A DNA stretch of 64,000 nt, from NCBI RefSeq assembly GCF_037975245.1, contig NC_092577.1, forward strand, positions 33,988,898 to 34,052,897, given 5' to 3'. The position numbers were made by a program, and so were the translations under genes. Positions 34,658 to 45,062 of the stretch are shown one piece after another. The stretch is from Apostichopus japonicus (lineage: Eukaryota > Echinodermata > Holothuroidea > Aspidochirotida > Stichopodidae). A model generated the notes under the pieces. The model had not been told where the DNA came from and made no database searches. It saw nothing but the letters and a program-made list of their open reading frames with translations. Positions within the stretch are counted from its first letter, which is position 1; each line of letters begins with the position of its first letter.

Positions 34658-37600
34658 CTAAGCACATGATGGACATGTGGTACATGGTAGTTTTGCTTTC
34701 AATCGTCTACCACTACGACTAGTTCGAGGGTGGTCTACTTGTGGTACAGGGTCCTCATTAACCTCAGGGTTGTTTTCCTGCTCTAGTGGAACTGATTCAC
34801 CAAAGTCATAGTTTTCAACAAACGTCTCGTTTGTTTTCCTGATTACACGCCTGTTCCTCCTCAAATTTACACCTTTAACTCGAACAATATAAGACTTTGG
34901 GTCCTTAGTTTGTCTGATAACCTCACCTTGGTCCCAGTGTCGATGTGCTATTTTAACTCTGACCTTATCACCAGGTTTCAGGGGAAGCAATGGTTTAGCA
35001 TGCTGATCAAAATGATTCTTTTGATTATTTTGTTGCTGTTTCAGATGTGTCTTCACATTTTTAGGCAATTTTGGCTTGAGTAAGGATGGTACAGTAGGGA
35101 GTAGGGTTTTGGTTCGCCTCCCCATCAGCCTTTGTGCAGGTGATCCTGCATCACCCTGTGGGGTGTTCCTATAATCTAGTAATGCCAAGTAAGGGTCTCT
35201 TTTATCGTGTTTTGCCTTTTTGAGAAGTTGTTTAATTGACTGAACAGCTCTCTCTGCCATACCATTGCTTTGGGGGTAATGTGGTGAACTAGTGATATGT
35301 GTGAAACCATAATCTCCTGCAAACTGTTTAAATTCTGCAGCTGAAAATTGTGGCCCGTTATCACTGAACACTATATCAGGTAACCCGTGTCTTGCAAATT
35401 GACTTTTGAGAACATCAATGACACACTTTGAAGAAGTACTCCCTGTTAGACGTGAAATTTCAACATACTTTGAATAGTAATCAATCAACAGGACGTAATT
35501 CTCATTATACAGATGAAATAGGTCAACTCCAACCTTTTGCCATGGTCGGTCTGGTACATCATGACTCTTTAATGGTTGTTTTTGTTGCGATCTTTGATAC
35601 TGATTACAGGTAGTACACTGTGACACAATGTCAGCTATTTGCGAATTCATGTGTGGCCAAAAAAGTGACTCCCTGGCCCTCTTACGGCAACTCTCAATAC
35701 CTTGGTGACTACTATGTATCTTTGATAGCATTTCTTTTCTCAAGCTGGATGGAATAACAATCCTGTCCCCTTTTAGCAGGAACCCATCTTGAACCGTTAT
35801 TTCATCTCTATACTGCCAATATTCATTCAATTGATTTTTTGACTTTTGATTTGGCCATCCAGCCTTTACTGTGTTCTGGAGTAATTGTAAAATTTCATCC
35901 TTCTTTGTTTCGTTTCTGATTTTATCTAGGATTTCATTGCTGATAGGTTTTTGACTGATCGTGTGTACCTCAAACTTATCACATGATTTTCCATACATAA
36001 TTGCGGGAGCTCTGCTAAGGGCATCTGCAATATGTAATTCCTTCCCCGGTTTGTATTTTACCTGAATGTCATAATTCTGTATTTTAGTCATCATTCTTTG
36101 AATACGAGGTGGAGCTGAACCCAATGGTTTCTTATACAAGCATTCAATTGGTTTGTGATCTGTTTCTACATTTACATTAGGCTTAGCATAAATATATTCA
36201 TGAAATTTGCTCGTACCAAACACAATTGCCAACATTTCTTTTTCTATTTGAGCATAGTTTCTCTCCGCCTTGTTAAGCGAACGAGATGCGTAAGCTATCG
36301 GGTGGCCTTCCTGCAACAAGCATGCTCCCATTCCATGTTGAGAGGCATCTACCGATACTAACACCGGTTTTCCTGGGTCATAGAATTTTAGCACCGGGGC
36401 TTCAGTTAGTGCTTTCTTTATTTCCGACAAACATGCTTTATGTTGGTCATCCCATACCCATGCAACATCTTTTTCTAGCAGTTGCCTAATTGGGGTACTA
36501 ATGGTAGCTAAATTAGGAATAAACTTCCCCACATAGTTAACCATACCCATTACCCGTTGGAGTGCCTGTTTATTCTCTGGATCCGGCATCTGCAATATGG
36601 CCTGAATTTTCTCGGGGTCAGGGGATAATCCTTCTGCACTGATAATGTGCCCCATATATTTCACATAAGATTGTGCAATTTTGGATTTTGCCTTATTTAG
36701 GGTCAAATTACAATCTTTGGCTCTTTTCAACACTTCTTGAAGCCTTTCATTATGTTCTGCTAGATCTTTTCCCCAAATTAAGATGTCATCCATAATTACT
36801 TCGACCCCCGATATTCCCTCAGAGATTTGGCTAATTCGCTTCTGAAATACCTCTGGGGCTGAACATATGCCGAATGGCAATCTGCAGAACTGATATCTGC
36901 CATATGGGGTATTGAAAGTGACATAATGTCGACTATCTTCGCTAAGTTTTACTTGCCAAAACGCATTGCCTGCATCCAGCACTGTGAATATTTGTGCGTC
37001 TGACAACTTACCCGCTACTTCATTTATAGACTTCATAGGGTGGTGTTCCCTTTTGACAGACTTATTTAATTCGCGCGGATCAATGCAAATTCTTACATCT
37101 TTGTTAGGTTTCTCAACAATTACCATCCCATTCACCCACTCGGTTGGTTCAGACACTTTTCTGATAACCTGAAGTTTCTCCATACGATCAAGTTCTTGTT
37201 TTACTTTGTCCTTGAGTGCATATGGGATCCTCCGTGGTGGCTGCACTGTTGGGTTTGCATTTTCATCGATCCTGATGGTATATTCATCCTCCAGGGTTCC
37301 CAACCCATTGAAAACTTCCGGAAAACTTGCTACTATATCGTCCGGTGTGACAGCTGAGTTCCCGTTGACCTCTGCACTGACTGCAAACGACTTCCTTATT
37401 AACTGCAAGGCGAGACATGTAGAAAGTCCCAATAATGGCACCAGATTTTCTTCTACAATCTGAAACTCAACAACATGGTATTTGTCTGCATGTTGCACCA
37501 AGAGCCGCTGTCGTCCTACCGTAGTGACCCGATGACCCGTATAGGAGACTAACCTCACTTTTGATCTCCTCAAGCCCTCTTGTGAGATCTTGTCGTAGAT

Positions 37601-37729
37601 AGCTTTGGGCAAAATATTACACTCTGCCCCTGTGTCAATTTTCAGTGTGACGGGAGTCTCATTTATGTCCAACTTTATAGTCCATTCATCCTCCTGTGGA
37701 TTGTTCTCCTTGGTTTTACCTGTCACCAT
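34658..37729 (-). CDS. pol: Pol polyprotein (PR-RT-RNaseH-IN) of the Ty3-type element
   Basis: 1023 aa counted from the first ATG; the open frame extends upstream without a stop to the Gag TGA, so the natural product is probably a Gag-Pol fusion. Domains in order: aspartic protease (DTGA at 32-35); reverse transcriptase about 175-345 with LPFGICSAP and the catalytic IMDD at 312-315; RNase H about 455-575 (SVDASQHGMG, ETDHKPIE); integrase zinc finger (HSSH at 672-675, C705, C708) and core D736, D790, E826 with DD35E spacing; then a basic chromodomain-less tail. No frameshift or internal stop. The order PR-RT-RH-IN defines the Ty3/gypsy type. Replication uses reverse transcription in virus-like particles and integrase-mediated insertion. 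Confidence 0.95.
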   Translation of the reverse strand: MVTGKTKENNPQEDEWTIKLDINETPVTLKIDTGAECNILPKAIYDKISQEGLRRSKVRLVSYTGHRVTTVGRQRLLVQHADKYHVVEFQIVEENLVPLLGLSTCLALQLIRKSFAVSAEVNGNSAVTPDDIVASFPEVFNGLGTLEDEYTIRIDENANPTVQPPRRIPYALKDKVKQELDRMEKLQVIRKVSEPTEWVNGMVIVEKPNKDVRICIDPRELNKSVKREHHPMKSINEVAGKLSDAQIFTVLDAGNAFWQVKLSEDSRHYVTFNTPYGRYQFCRLPFGICSAPEVFQKRISQISEGISGVEVIMDDILIWGKDLAEHNERLQEVLKRAKDCNLTLNKAKSKIAQSYVKYMGHIISAEGLSPDPEKIQAILQMPDPENKQALQRVMGMVNYVGKFIPNLATISTPIRQLLEKDVAWVWDDQHKACLSEIKKALTEAPVLKFYDPGKPVLVSVDASQHGMGACLLQEGHPIAYASRSLNKAERNYAQIEKEMLAIVFGTSKFHEYIYAKPNVNVETDHKPIECLYKKPLGSAPPRIQRMMTKIQNYDIQVKYKPGKELHIADALSRAPAIMYGKSCDKFEVHTISQKPISNEILDKIRNETKKDEILQLLQNTVKAGWPNQKSKNQLNEYWQYRDEITVQDGFLLKGDRIVIPSSLRKEMLSKIHSSHQGIESCRKRARESLFWPHMNSQIADIVSQCTTCNQYQRSQQKQPLKSHDVPDRPWQKVGVDLFHLYNENYVLLIDYYSKYVEISRLTGSTSSKCVIDVLKSQFARHGLPDIVFSDNGPQFSAAEFKQFAGDYGFTHITSSPHYPQSNGMAERAVQSIKQLLKKAKHDKRDPYLALLDYRNTPQGDAGSPAQRLMGRRTKTLLPTVPSLLKPKLPKNVKTHLKQQQNNQKNHFDQHAKPLLPLKPGDKVRVKIAHRHWDQGEVIRQTKDPKSYIVRVKGVNLRRNRRVIRKTNETFVENYDFGESVPLEQENNPEVNEDPVPQVDHPRTSRSGRRLKAKLPCTTCPSCA

Positions 37730-37879
37730 TGATATGTAAAACTCATGTTCTGAGTCACTGCTCGAGTAATTACTAGCCCCTTGGACTTTGTTAACAGATT
37801 TTTGCTTTCTCTCATTCTGGTGCGACTGCTGTTTTCCTCTACATTGTGCTGCAAAGTGTCCATATTTGCCACAATTTAG

Positions 37880-38602
37880 TCACTGTTTTCCATACGCGAA
37901 GCATTGTTTTGGCCCATGGCGGCGCCCACACTTCCGACAGTCAAACGTATCCGATCGCTGCCTACTTTGTTGGTTGACACCCTTATTATTTTGTCTGTTT
38001 TTCGTGGATCCCCGTTTATTCTTCTCAGTTTGACATGCATGAATATGGCTAGTAACATTGTTCTCTTGCAGAGACTGCGCCTGTGTTTGACTAATTTCCG
38101 AAGCCCTGCATATTTGTATAGCAGTCTCCAGTGTTAATTTGTCATCACGCAGCAACCTAGCCCTTACTGCATCATTCGTGATTCCACACACAACTCGGTC
38201 GCGTATCAATGTATCAGTCAGTTGCGCGAATTCACAAGATTTCGCTTTCACACGCAAATCTGTAACGTATGTGTCAATTGACTCACCCGGTTGCTGATTT
38301 CTTTTATTAAATACGTGCCTTTCGTATGTTACATTTTTCCGTGGGTTACAGTATTTCTCAAGTTGTTCCAAAATCTTCCCCAGTTTTTTGTCATCGCCTG
38401 CTGTATCCCATTTGAATGTATTGTACACTTCAACTACCTCCGGGCCTGCCACGTGTAGCAGAGTCATGGATTGCACTGCATCATCCTTCTTACCCAGGTC
38501 GGTAGCTATGGAATAAATTTCAAAACTCTGTCTGAAACGGCGAAAGTTCTCTGCCATGTTCCCCTGTAGGGACATTGGACTTGGTGGGGTCAACTTGTCC
38601 AT
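37880..38602 (-). CDS. gag: Gag polyprotein of the Ty3-type element
   Basis: 240 aa, from an ATG just inside the primer-binding region to a TGA at 37882-37880. The central part (FRRFRQSFEIYS, VFNKRNQQPGESIDTYVTDL, DRVVCGI) matches the retrotransposon capsid family. A basic tail carries a zinc knuckle of the form C-x2-C-x3-H-x4-C. Reading on in the same frame past TGA gives the rest of a second CCHC knuckle in which the TGA occupies the position of the first Cys. The next codon is CTA. Gag and Pol are therefore in one frame separated by one stop: either a programmed readthrough stop in a favourable UGA-CUA context or a recent nonsense change. Confidence 0.9.
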   Translation of the reverse strand: MDKLTPPSPMSLQGNMAENFRRFRQSFEIYSIATDLGKKDDAVQSMTLLHVAGPEVVEVYNTFKWDTAGDDKKLGKILEQLEKYCNPRKNVTYERHVFNKRNQQPGESIDTYVTDLRVKAKSCEFAQLTDTLIRDRVVCGITNDAVRARLLRDDKLTLETAIQICRASEISQTQAQSLQENNVTSHIHACQTEKNKRGSTKNRQNNKGVNQQSRQRSDTFDCRKCGRRHGPKQCFAYGKQ

Positions 38603-38621
38603 ACTGTCGATTCTGACACCA

Positions 38622-38766
38622 TATAAGATTCACTTGGAAAGGCTATTCGGGTAAATAAAGAGGCTTAAGAGATGGCTGCCAGTGTACGAGTGGTCTTTAT
38701 TATCAAGCACAGTATAAGTAGTGGCGCTATGCCAGAACCACAATACATTTATATAATATTGTGATA
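38622..38766 (-). repeat. 5' LTR of the Ty3-type element
   Basis: Same sequence as the copy at 34278-34422. The TATA-like word on the - strand lies at 38753-38747. The Gag ATG (38602) lies only 20 bp after the LTR, so the leader is minimal and overlaps the primer-binding site region. Confidence 0.9.
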
Positions 38767-38771
38767 GTGCC

Positions 38772-39965
38772 TTAGCTTTATCTTGGTTGGCCTTCCTTTA
38801 AATACAAATAGTACTTATCATGTATTCACTGTTTGCTGTATTTTACAAGTTGATAATAGGTTGTAAACAATGCACGTGATTGAGTGTTGTATATAGTTGT
38901 CAGTAGCATTACCACTCAAGTGGCTATCAACTACCGACCCGTAGGCTTTATTACTAGTTGGTAAAGTGAGGTATTGTATGAAAAGAACATCAAGCATGTA
39001 ACTTAACAATTTAGACCGTTTACTTGTCAATAAAATAAAGCAGTTCTGCTTACCACAGCTGAAAGAAAAGATTTTCTTAAGTGTATACTTTATATATGAT
39101 TGTGTTTGATCGTATATATATAGTTCAGCGGCATGTACACTGTAAGATTTCAAAGTGAAAAAATCGCTGTGTGATGTAGATAGGGGTTGAGTATATATAT
39201 AGAAGGCGCATATATGGAAGGAAGGGTTTTGACCATAAGGTCTTTGAATCCGACTCTAATGTAACGGGGTCTAGGTGTCCTCCACCCCGAAATAATAAAT
39301 TACAATTTAGATGTCAAATATTGCATTCTGATATACTTAAATATAAACGGCACTATAAACTTAACAACAGATCAACAGACAAAACCACCGGATAGTAATG
39401 TCCAGCTTCCTATCCTCACCATCCACTCAGTGACACATTGGCAGTTTTTCTGTTTTTACCTCCATGATCAAACTCATATCAGCAACTGATATACAGCTAA
39501 ACACTTGTTTCCACTCAATTCACAACTCACGTGGGTTTAACAACCCATACGCAAGGAATATTACCGGCAACAAAACGCTCTTTTGTTCATCTTTGATGGT
39601 CCGATGGTATACGTTATTTCATCAGCCTTTCCTTAACACATTGTTTGTAATAAACGAACAACGTGTTGCATATTCATTAAGCTGTTGTGCTTGCACAGCC
39701 AATTGGGACAATTTCCATATGCTAATACCTCTCTAAAGTGTCCTCCCATATCATGCTTCATAGCACTCGTACTGACAGTACAAACAGTTCCTAATCTTTA
39801 TTTGATAGCAACATGATGTTCATACTGCTCACACATGCCAATACTTATAAACTTTGTTAAAGGGAATTTAGTTTTGTTTACACCTTTGTAAGTCAAACTG
39901 TGAAGACAATTAGTTGATTTAATCAGCTGGATTTCGAGAACGGTAAGAATACAATATAAATTATT
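38772..39965. other. Unannotated intergenic stretch
   Basis: AT-rich with short (TA)n tracts. The open frames at 38818-39153 and 39464-39736 have no recognised domain, no splice context and low-complexity composition. It may include the promoter of the transporter gene that starts at 40078. Confidence 0.55.
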
Positions 39966-40025
39966 GTAGCAAGGTTAGCATGGACAGGTGGTTGGTGTTC
40001 TAAGCCCGGGTTACTTTCACCTTAA
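39966..40025 (+). pseudogene. Broken partial copy of transporter exon 1
   Basis: The segment GTAGCAAGGTTAGCATGGAC and the following bases repeat the start region of exon 1 (about 40065-40125) about 98 bp upstream. It has an ATG at 39980 and the same first four codons. A stop (TAA) appears as codon 8 and similarity fades soon after. It is a short tandem duplication containing a decoy upstream ATG. Confidence 0.8.
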
Positions 40026-40077
40026 AGTGTTTCTTTTGCATCTTAGAGCCTGACGTCGGATCAGTAGCAAGGCTAGA

Positions 40078-43000
40078 ATGGACAGGTGGTTCGTTTTCTT
40101 TGCCCGGGTTACTTTCGTGTTCTTCTACTGTGGTACATTAAAGTCGAACGGAGTCATACTTACAGATATGGTCGAAAAACTGGGAACAACGCAACTTCTA
40201 GTAGGTTGGGCTTTTTCACTGCAGAATGGTCTCGCATATATGATATGTAAGTAACTAACCAATCAGAGATAATTATCGTCATATTGTCAATAACTACTTG
40301 GAGGCAGTCGGCGAAAAACTTTGACTTGAATATTAGTTTTTTAGTTTTTTTTTTTTTTAAATTTTTAGTGGGATGTTTTGAAATCAGAGCTGGACACGTT
40401 GGTCTGTTAAAAGGATTTTTCCTTTGATCCCATTAAGTGCAAGATACTAAATTTGCTAAAAATTAACTTTCATTGAAGTTTGCGACCTCCATTTGATCCT
40501 GCAGTCACCCCGGGTGTAATATATTTAGCGGTCGACTGCATTTGAAAAGGTTAGGTGATGGACTTAAATTGCCAGTGTTCGATCCCCGCTGGCCTTTGTA
40601 GCATATGTACAGTTGTGGTCAATAAAACGAGACAGAGAGAATAGCCTAATAGGACGGATTTGACTTTCTTTCGCTAAATCTGTATATGGCTGAAATCAGC
40701 GAATAAGAATTATTTTAAATTTAACCTCTATATTCATGGAAATTTGTATTTTTAGCTAATATGTTGTCAATTTACTTGAAAGATCCAAGTTCCAAATAGA
40801 GGGAGAAGATGGGGTGGAATGCAGACGATACAACAAAAGCATCTCCAACTTTCGATGACTACACGGTGACACAAATGTAACTAAAAGTCTCTGGCAAATA
40901 TAACATATAAATCATTTGTGAAGAAAATCTCTTCTTCCAACCTATGATGTCATAGTGCTGCTGGGGTCTGAAAGCTTTGACTTTCTCTTTGGTTTTGTTA
41001 TTCCATATTTTCAAGTTAGAATGTAACCAGTCTCGATACGGAAACCTTATAAAGCATGTTTTGAGTTTCCATATGATACATTATATATTTTGGATTCAGT
41101 ATTTGCAAACCTCCCAAATGGAATCAGATTTTTTCTTAGCCGTTTGAGAGGAGTTGTTTATGACATTTATCTCAATCACATAGACCAATGATGGTAATTG
41201 GATTTGTGTGTCTATCATAAGGAAATGTTACGTTAATTTTTTTCTTCAATTTAATATTCCGATGTAATGCAGTTGATATTCTTCTTTATGAAGATATCAG
41301 ATCCTGTCAAGGAGATACAAAGAGAGGGGGAGGGGGGGGGTGGTGAGACAGACAGAGAGAGAATGGGAGGGAAGAGGAGAGGGCGGAGATGGATAGACAT
41401 ACAGGGAGAGTCGGGGGGGGGGATATTTTGTTATTTTACTGTACATTACTATCGAGCATAATATGATAGGTTATATACCAGCAGCAAGGCCTGTCATGCA
41501 CGATTTATTTTGTTGGTACATGCAAGTTTTTTTTTCGTTTTTCTGTCTCGTATTTTCTTCTGACCTTGTTCACCGTGAGAAGGTCACAAATCCAACCTAC
41601 AGAGCGGAAACTTCTGCTGGTAACTATAATGAAGCAGATGCACGTTAAATATCACTAGCTAAATCAGTAGGTTACAGTAAGTAAAAGTCGGCAATGTAAC
41701 CATGAACCTATTTCATGACTTCAGACGTCACACTGCGACACAATTAAAACAAAATCTGACCTTTAAAAAATTACAAAGAAGGTATTAGAGTATATTAGAC
41801 AGATAGTAATGTCATTCGATACTGTCTTCAGAGTCGTTGAAAAAATGCCAATAAATTGCATCACCGGTAAAACAATTGCCTAAGTATGATACAAACAGTA
41901 ACTTTAATAATAAGAAAAATTTCTTGTTATTTCCTTATATAAAACAGAGACTTAGTTTATGGTGTTAAAACCTTTCCTGTGGATCTTGTGAAAATGGTAG
42001 TTAAGTTTGTGTAATGCAACGTTTTTCATAACTTTGACCTCCAAGGAAGCCCAATATTAACCGCATATCACCTATATACCATTTAGCCATGTTCACAACG
42101 AAATCTTGAGCCGCTACACGCGATGACACACTTACTACTGTGATGCAATTCGTTTTCATATTTCAGAGAATCAAAATATTTCTTTATCTTTATTTCTTTG
42201 TCTTTTTGCGAAAGGTCCTTTCACAGGGTTTCTACTGAACATGTTCAGCAAGAGGCAGATTGGTGTCATCGGTGGGATTTTATGTGGAAGTGGTTACGTT
42301 ATTTGTGGTTTCTTCGTCGACACAGTGTGGCAGCTGTTTTTAGCTTTTACTATTTCCGGTGAGCAATATTCTTTAGAAAGTAACATTCCAATCAACTTAC
42401 GCTATGCATGCTCCCACCTAATTAACAGGCGCATAGCCAAGGGGGGGGGGCGAAGTGGGCAACCGCCCCCCCCCCCCTTGAGCATATTTTTTTAAAAATT
42501 TTTTTTAATGCTTTTATGATATCGCTAGTATTTTCAAAAGAGAAAATGCTAAAATGCAACTTACAAGGCCTGGGAAATGCCATTTCCAGCGATCTGGGAG
42601 GCATTTACAGCCAATTTTTTCTTGTACCTTTCGCGCCAAACATGGTGGCGCTCCGCTTAGATAGTTTGCAATGCCGAATCTACAGTTTCGCCCCTCCCTT
42701 GGCAAATTCCTGGCTACGCGCCTGCTAATTAATGTGTTTCTTTTACGAAATCGAAACCTTATATAATCTGAATTCAGTGAATACAGTGCCATGGTTACTT
42801 TTTTGTGTGCATAGATGTATCTCCGTGTCACGTGCTACCAGCGATGTATTAATCACACAAACGTGGATACCGATAACTGTAAAACCTGAGTGATTGTTCA
42901 ATATGCGTCATTTCATGCAAATACCAAATAATGTTGTTTCCACACAAAAATAATTCAAACGTTCGGTATTTTGAACCATTTACTGTAGACTATAAGGATA

Positions 43001-44297
43001 CCTTAACAAATTTATACAAGCTCTTATTAACGATCTGACATTTAAAAATCAGACATGGTATCACTAGATGTTGGCAAGTTTAAAATTGTGTCAAAAAAAC
43101 TATTTATCCACAAGAACAAAAAGGATCCCAGAGATCGAAGAGTTTAAAAGAGAACAAATTCTAATGGATAGAGTGGACTCCAAACTGCTTGTTGAAAATT
43201 TAACATGCCGGTTCCCAATATCTGGCAGTTTCAAATATTATTGAGAATGGAAAATTTAAGAAAGTATTAATATAGTACGACATATGTTGTACTGGAAGAA
43301 CCGTAAAATTCTCATCCTCGTGTTTTACTTAATTTAAGATATGAACATTTTTGTCTGTTTTACTACTTCAATCTTCAGGTGTCGGATTTGGATTAATCGG
43401 AATGCCCTCCTTTTTAATATTTCAAGAGCACTTTGAAGAAGATTTTGCCACCTTCACGTCATGTGTATCAGTCTTCGAATACGCTGCAGTCGCATTAATG
43501 CCACCAGTTTTGCAATATTTCAAAACTACCTACGGCTTCAATAACGCCCTTGTGCTATTTGGCGCCCTCTCGTGGCACCTAGTAGCTGGTTGTACTGCAT
43601 TTAGAGTGCCTGGACGAAAGAAAGAACGCCATCGAAATAATAAACACCAGCCCACGTCAGAAATCATAGCAGGGAACACAATTCCATTTGAATCAAAAGT
43701 AATTGACAAAGTTGAACAAGTGAAAAGTGTATTCCAGAAGTATTCATCTCTCTTTTCATCTTTGGTTGCACATCAAAAATTTCGATATTTTCTTCTATTA
43801 GAGGGCATTGGATTTTTCCTATTTACATCCTGGGCGCTGTTTTTGGTTACTACGGGAACCGCATTAGGACTTAGTGAGGAAAGGGCAGTCTACTTATCTA
43901 CAGCTGGCGGAATCGGTGGATTTCTTGGCAAACTTTTAGCAATATTTCTTTGTTATATCAATAAAATGAATGCCTATACAAGCTGTTTGATACCCCTTTC
44001 AATAATTGGGATTTGTATGTTGGCGAGTACTTTCACTACAGACTTTTACGTGTTGTGTGGCCTAACATTGTGGAGTGGGGTTTCGTTTGGAGTTCACAGC
44101 ACTGGTGTGTTTAGCCTTCTTCCGTCGATGGTATGTACGAAACATCTGAAACAGGCAGTTGCCATCGATTTTACACTTAACGGTGTAGCTGTACAGCTTG
44201 GGGGTATTGTATCCGGTAAGTAAAGACTATATGGAAAAATATTAATTTGAATATATTCTTACAAGAAACATGACAGCATACAACACGTATTTTACAT

Positions 44298-44341
<44 letters not shown>

Positions 44342-44761
44342 GTATATATATATATATGTATATATATATATTTATACATATATATATATATATACATACA
44401 TATATATTATATATATATAATGATTTAGAAGGAGAGAAAACTGTAGTATGAAAGAAAACTGAACTGATATTATAACACATATCAAACTAAATGTTGTGCC
44501 TTAATTGAAGTAATCCGTACAATTGAACAAATCGAGTCACATTTGGGAATATAAACAGCTAATATCTTTCAAATTCCGAAATACTATTTTCTCTTCTTAA
44601 TTTTATCTTCCTGTCTTTTCGTGTTAATAGGCATGATGACTGGTGCTTTTGGATCCTCTCTTTACGTTTTCAGATTTGACGCATTCCTATGTTTCCTTTC
44701 ATTACCTCTGGCAGTGTTATGGGCATTCGACGATAATCCCACACAAGAATGTAACTTGTGA
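40078..44761 (+). CDS. Monocarboxylate-transporter-like MFS protein (SLC16 family), 4 exons
   Basis: Exons 40078-40246, 42215-42358, 43379-44215 and 44631-44761 join through phase-1 introns with GT-AG sites to give 426 aa ending in TGA. The order of hydrophobic segments and the motifs QNGLAYM, GPF-like [39 protein letters not shown] and [20 protein letters not shown] follow the N-terminal MFS half of SLC16 proteins. A basic cytosolic loop ([11 protein letters not shown] onward) separates it from the C-terminal half. The usual length is 430-520 aa, so it is near full length. The typical acidic-Gly-Gly-Trp start of TM1 is absent (the protein begins MDRWFVFF), so substrate and proton coupling may differ. 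It should be a plasma-membrane transporter of small carboxylates or related solutes. Intron 2 contains a hAT-type MITE and the 3' end is followed by AATAAA. Confidence 0.88.
42426..42724. mobile_element. hAT-type MITE, 299 bp, copy 1
   Basis: The ends CAGGCGCATAGCCAAGG and CCTGGCTACGCGCCTG are imperfect inverted repeats. They are flanked by a perfect 8-bp duplication CTAATTAA (42418-42425, 42725-42732). It shares most of its length with 50084-50390. Internal poly-G and poly-C blocks near the left end can pair with each other. It lies in intron 2 of the SLC16-like gene. Confidence 0.9.
44290..44420. repeat. (TA)n microsatellite
   Basis: Interrupted TA/CATA repeat inside the last intron of the SLC16-like gene. 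The Tyr/Ile open frames over it are artefacts. Confidence 0.9.
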
Positions 44762-44913
44762 TTACACCTACCGCCACTCTGTAGTAGATTATAACGGTAT
44801 CGGTAAGAAACACCATGGTACCAATGTCAACTACAAAATATAATGAACCAAAGAAAATGCGAGATAAAAAGATAACATTTCAACATTTTCAACAATTTTT
44901 ATGAGAACTATAG

Positions 44914-44919
44914 AATAAA
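44914..44919 (+). promoter_or_regulatory. Candidate polyadenylation signal of the SLC16-like gene
   Basis: AATAAA lies about 150 bp after the stop at 44761, the first clear signal downstream on this strand. Confidence 0.5.
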
Positions 44920-44929
44920 GGTTGAGGGC

Positions 44930-45062
44930 AAATGCTTGGCTCAGCGGTTATAGTGTCCGCCTCACAAACCACTAGGCTATGGACGCTGATTGTATGTCCA
45001 GAGGTTCGAAACCGGCAAGGAAGGTCGTATTTCCACTGTAGGCGTTTGTCACCTGTATCGAA
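44930..45062 (+). repeat. tRNA-derived SINE-like copy
   Basis: An A-box-like word (TGGCTCAGCGGTTATAG) and a B-box-like word (GGTTCGAAACC) lie about 50 bp apart, as in an RNA polymerase III promoter. The right half recurs at 52690-52765. It lies downstream of the SLC16-like gene. Confidence 0.65.

Larger units (their letters stand above)
34278..38766 (-). mobile_element. Ty3/gypsy-type LTR retrotransposon, 4,489 bp
   Basis: Two LTRs of 145 bp (34278-34422 and 38622-38766) are identical by eye and flanked by the 5-bp duplication GTGCC (34273-34277, 38767-38771). Reading the - strand, the sequence after the 5' LTR begins TGGTGTCAGAATCG, a tRNA-complement-like primer-binding site possibly of the tRNA-Leu type. 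A purine tract (AAAAAGGGAGA) abuts the 3' LTR. Gag and Pol fill the interior; there is no env-like frame. Short LTRs and this layout resemble the Mag lineage; assignment needs a phylogeny. Identical LTRs indicate a very recent insertion. Confidence 0.93.

Noticed and set aside
34500-37730. Plus-strand open frames opposite Pol and Gag
   Set aside because: Antisense shadows of the retrotransposon coding frame.
39464-39736. 90-aa frame upstream of the transporter
   Set aside because: No homology I recognise, no splice or promoter context, typical of chance frames in AT-rich DNA.
44930-45062. Functional tRNA gene
   Set aside because: A- and B-box words are present but the cloverleaf cannot be formed, and the sequence recurs as a repeat; SINE is the better reading.
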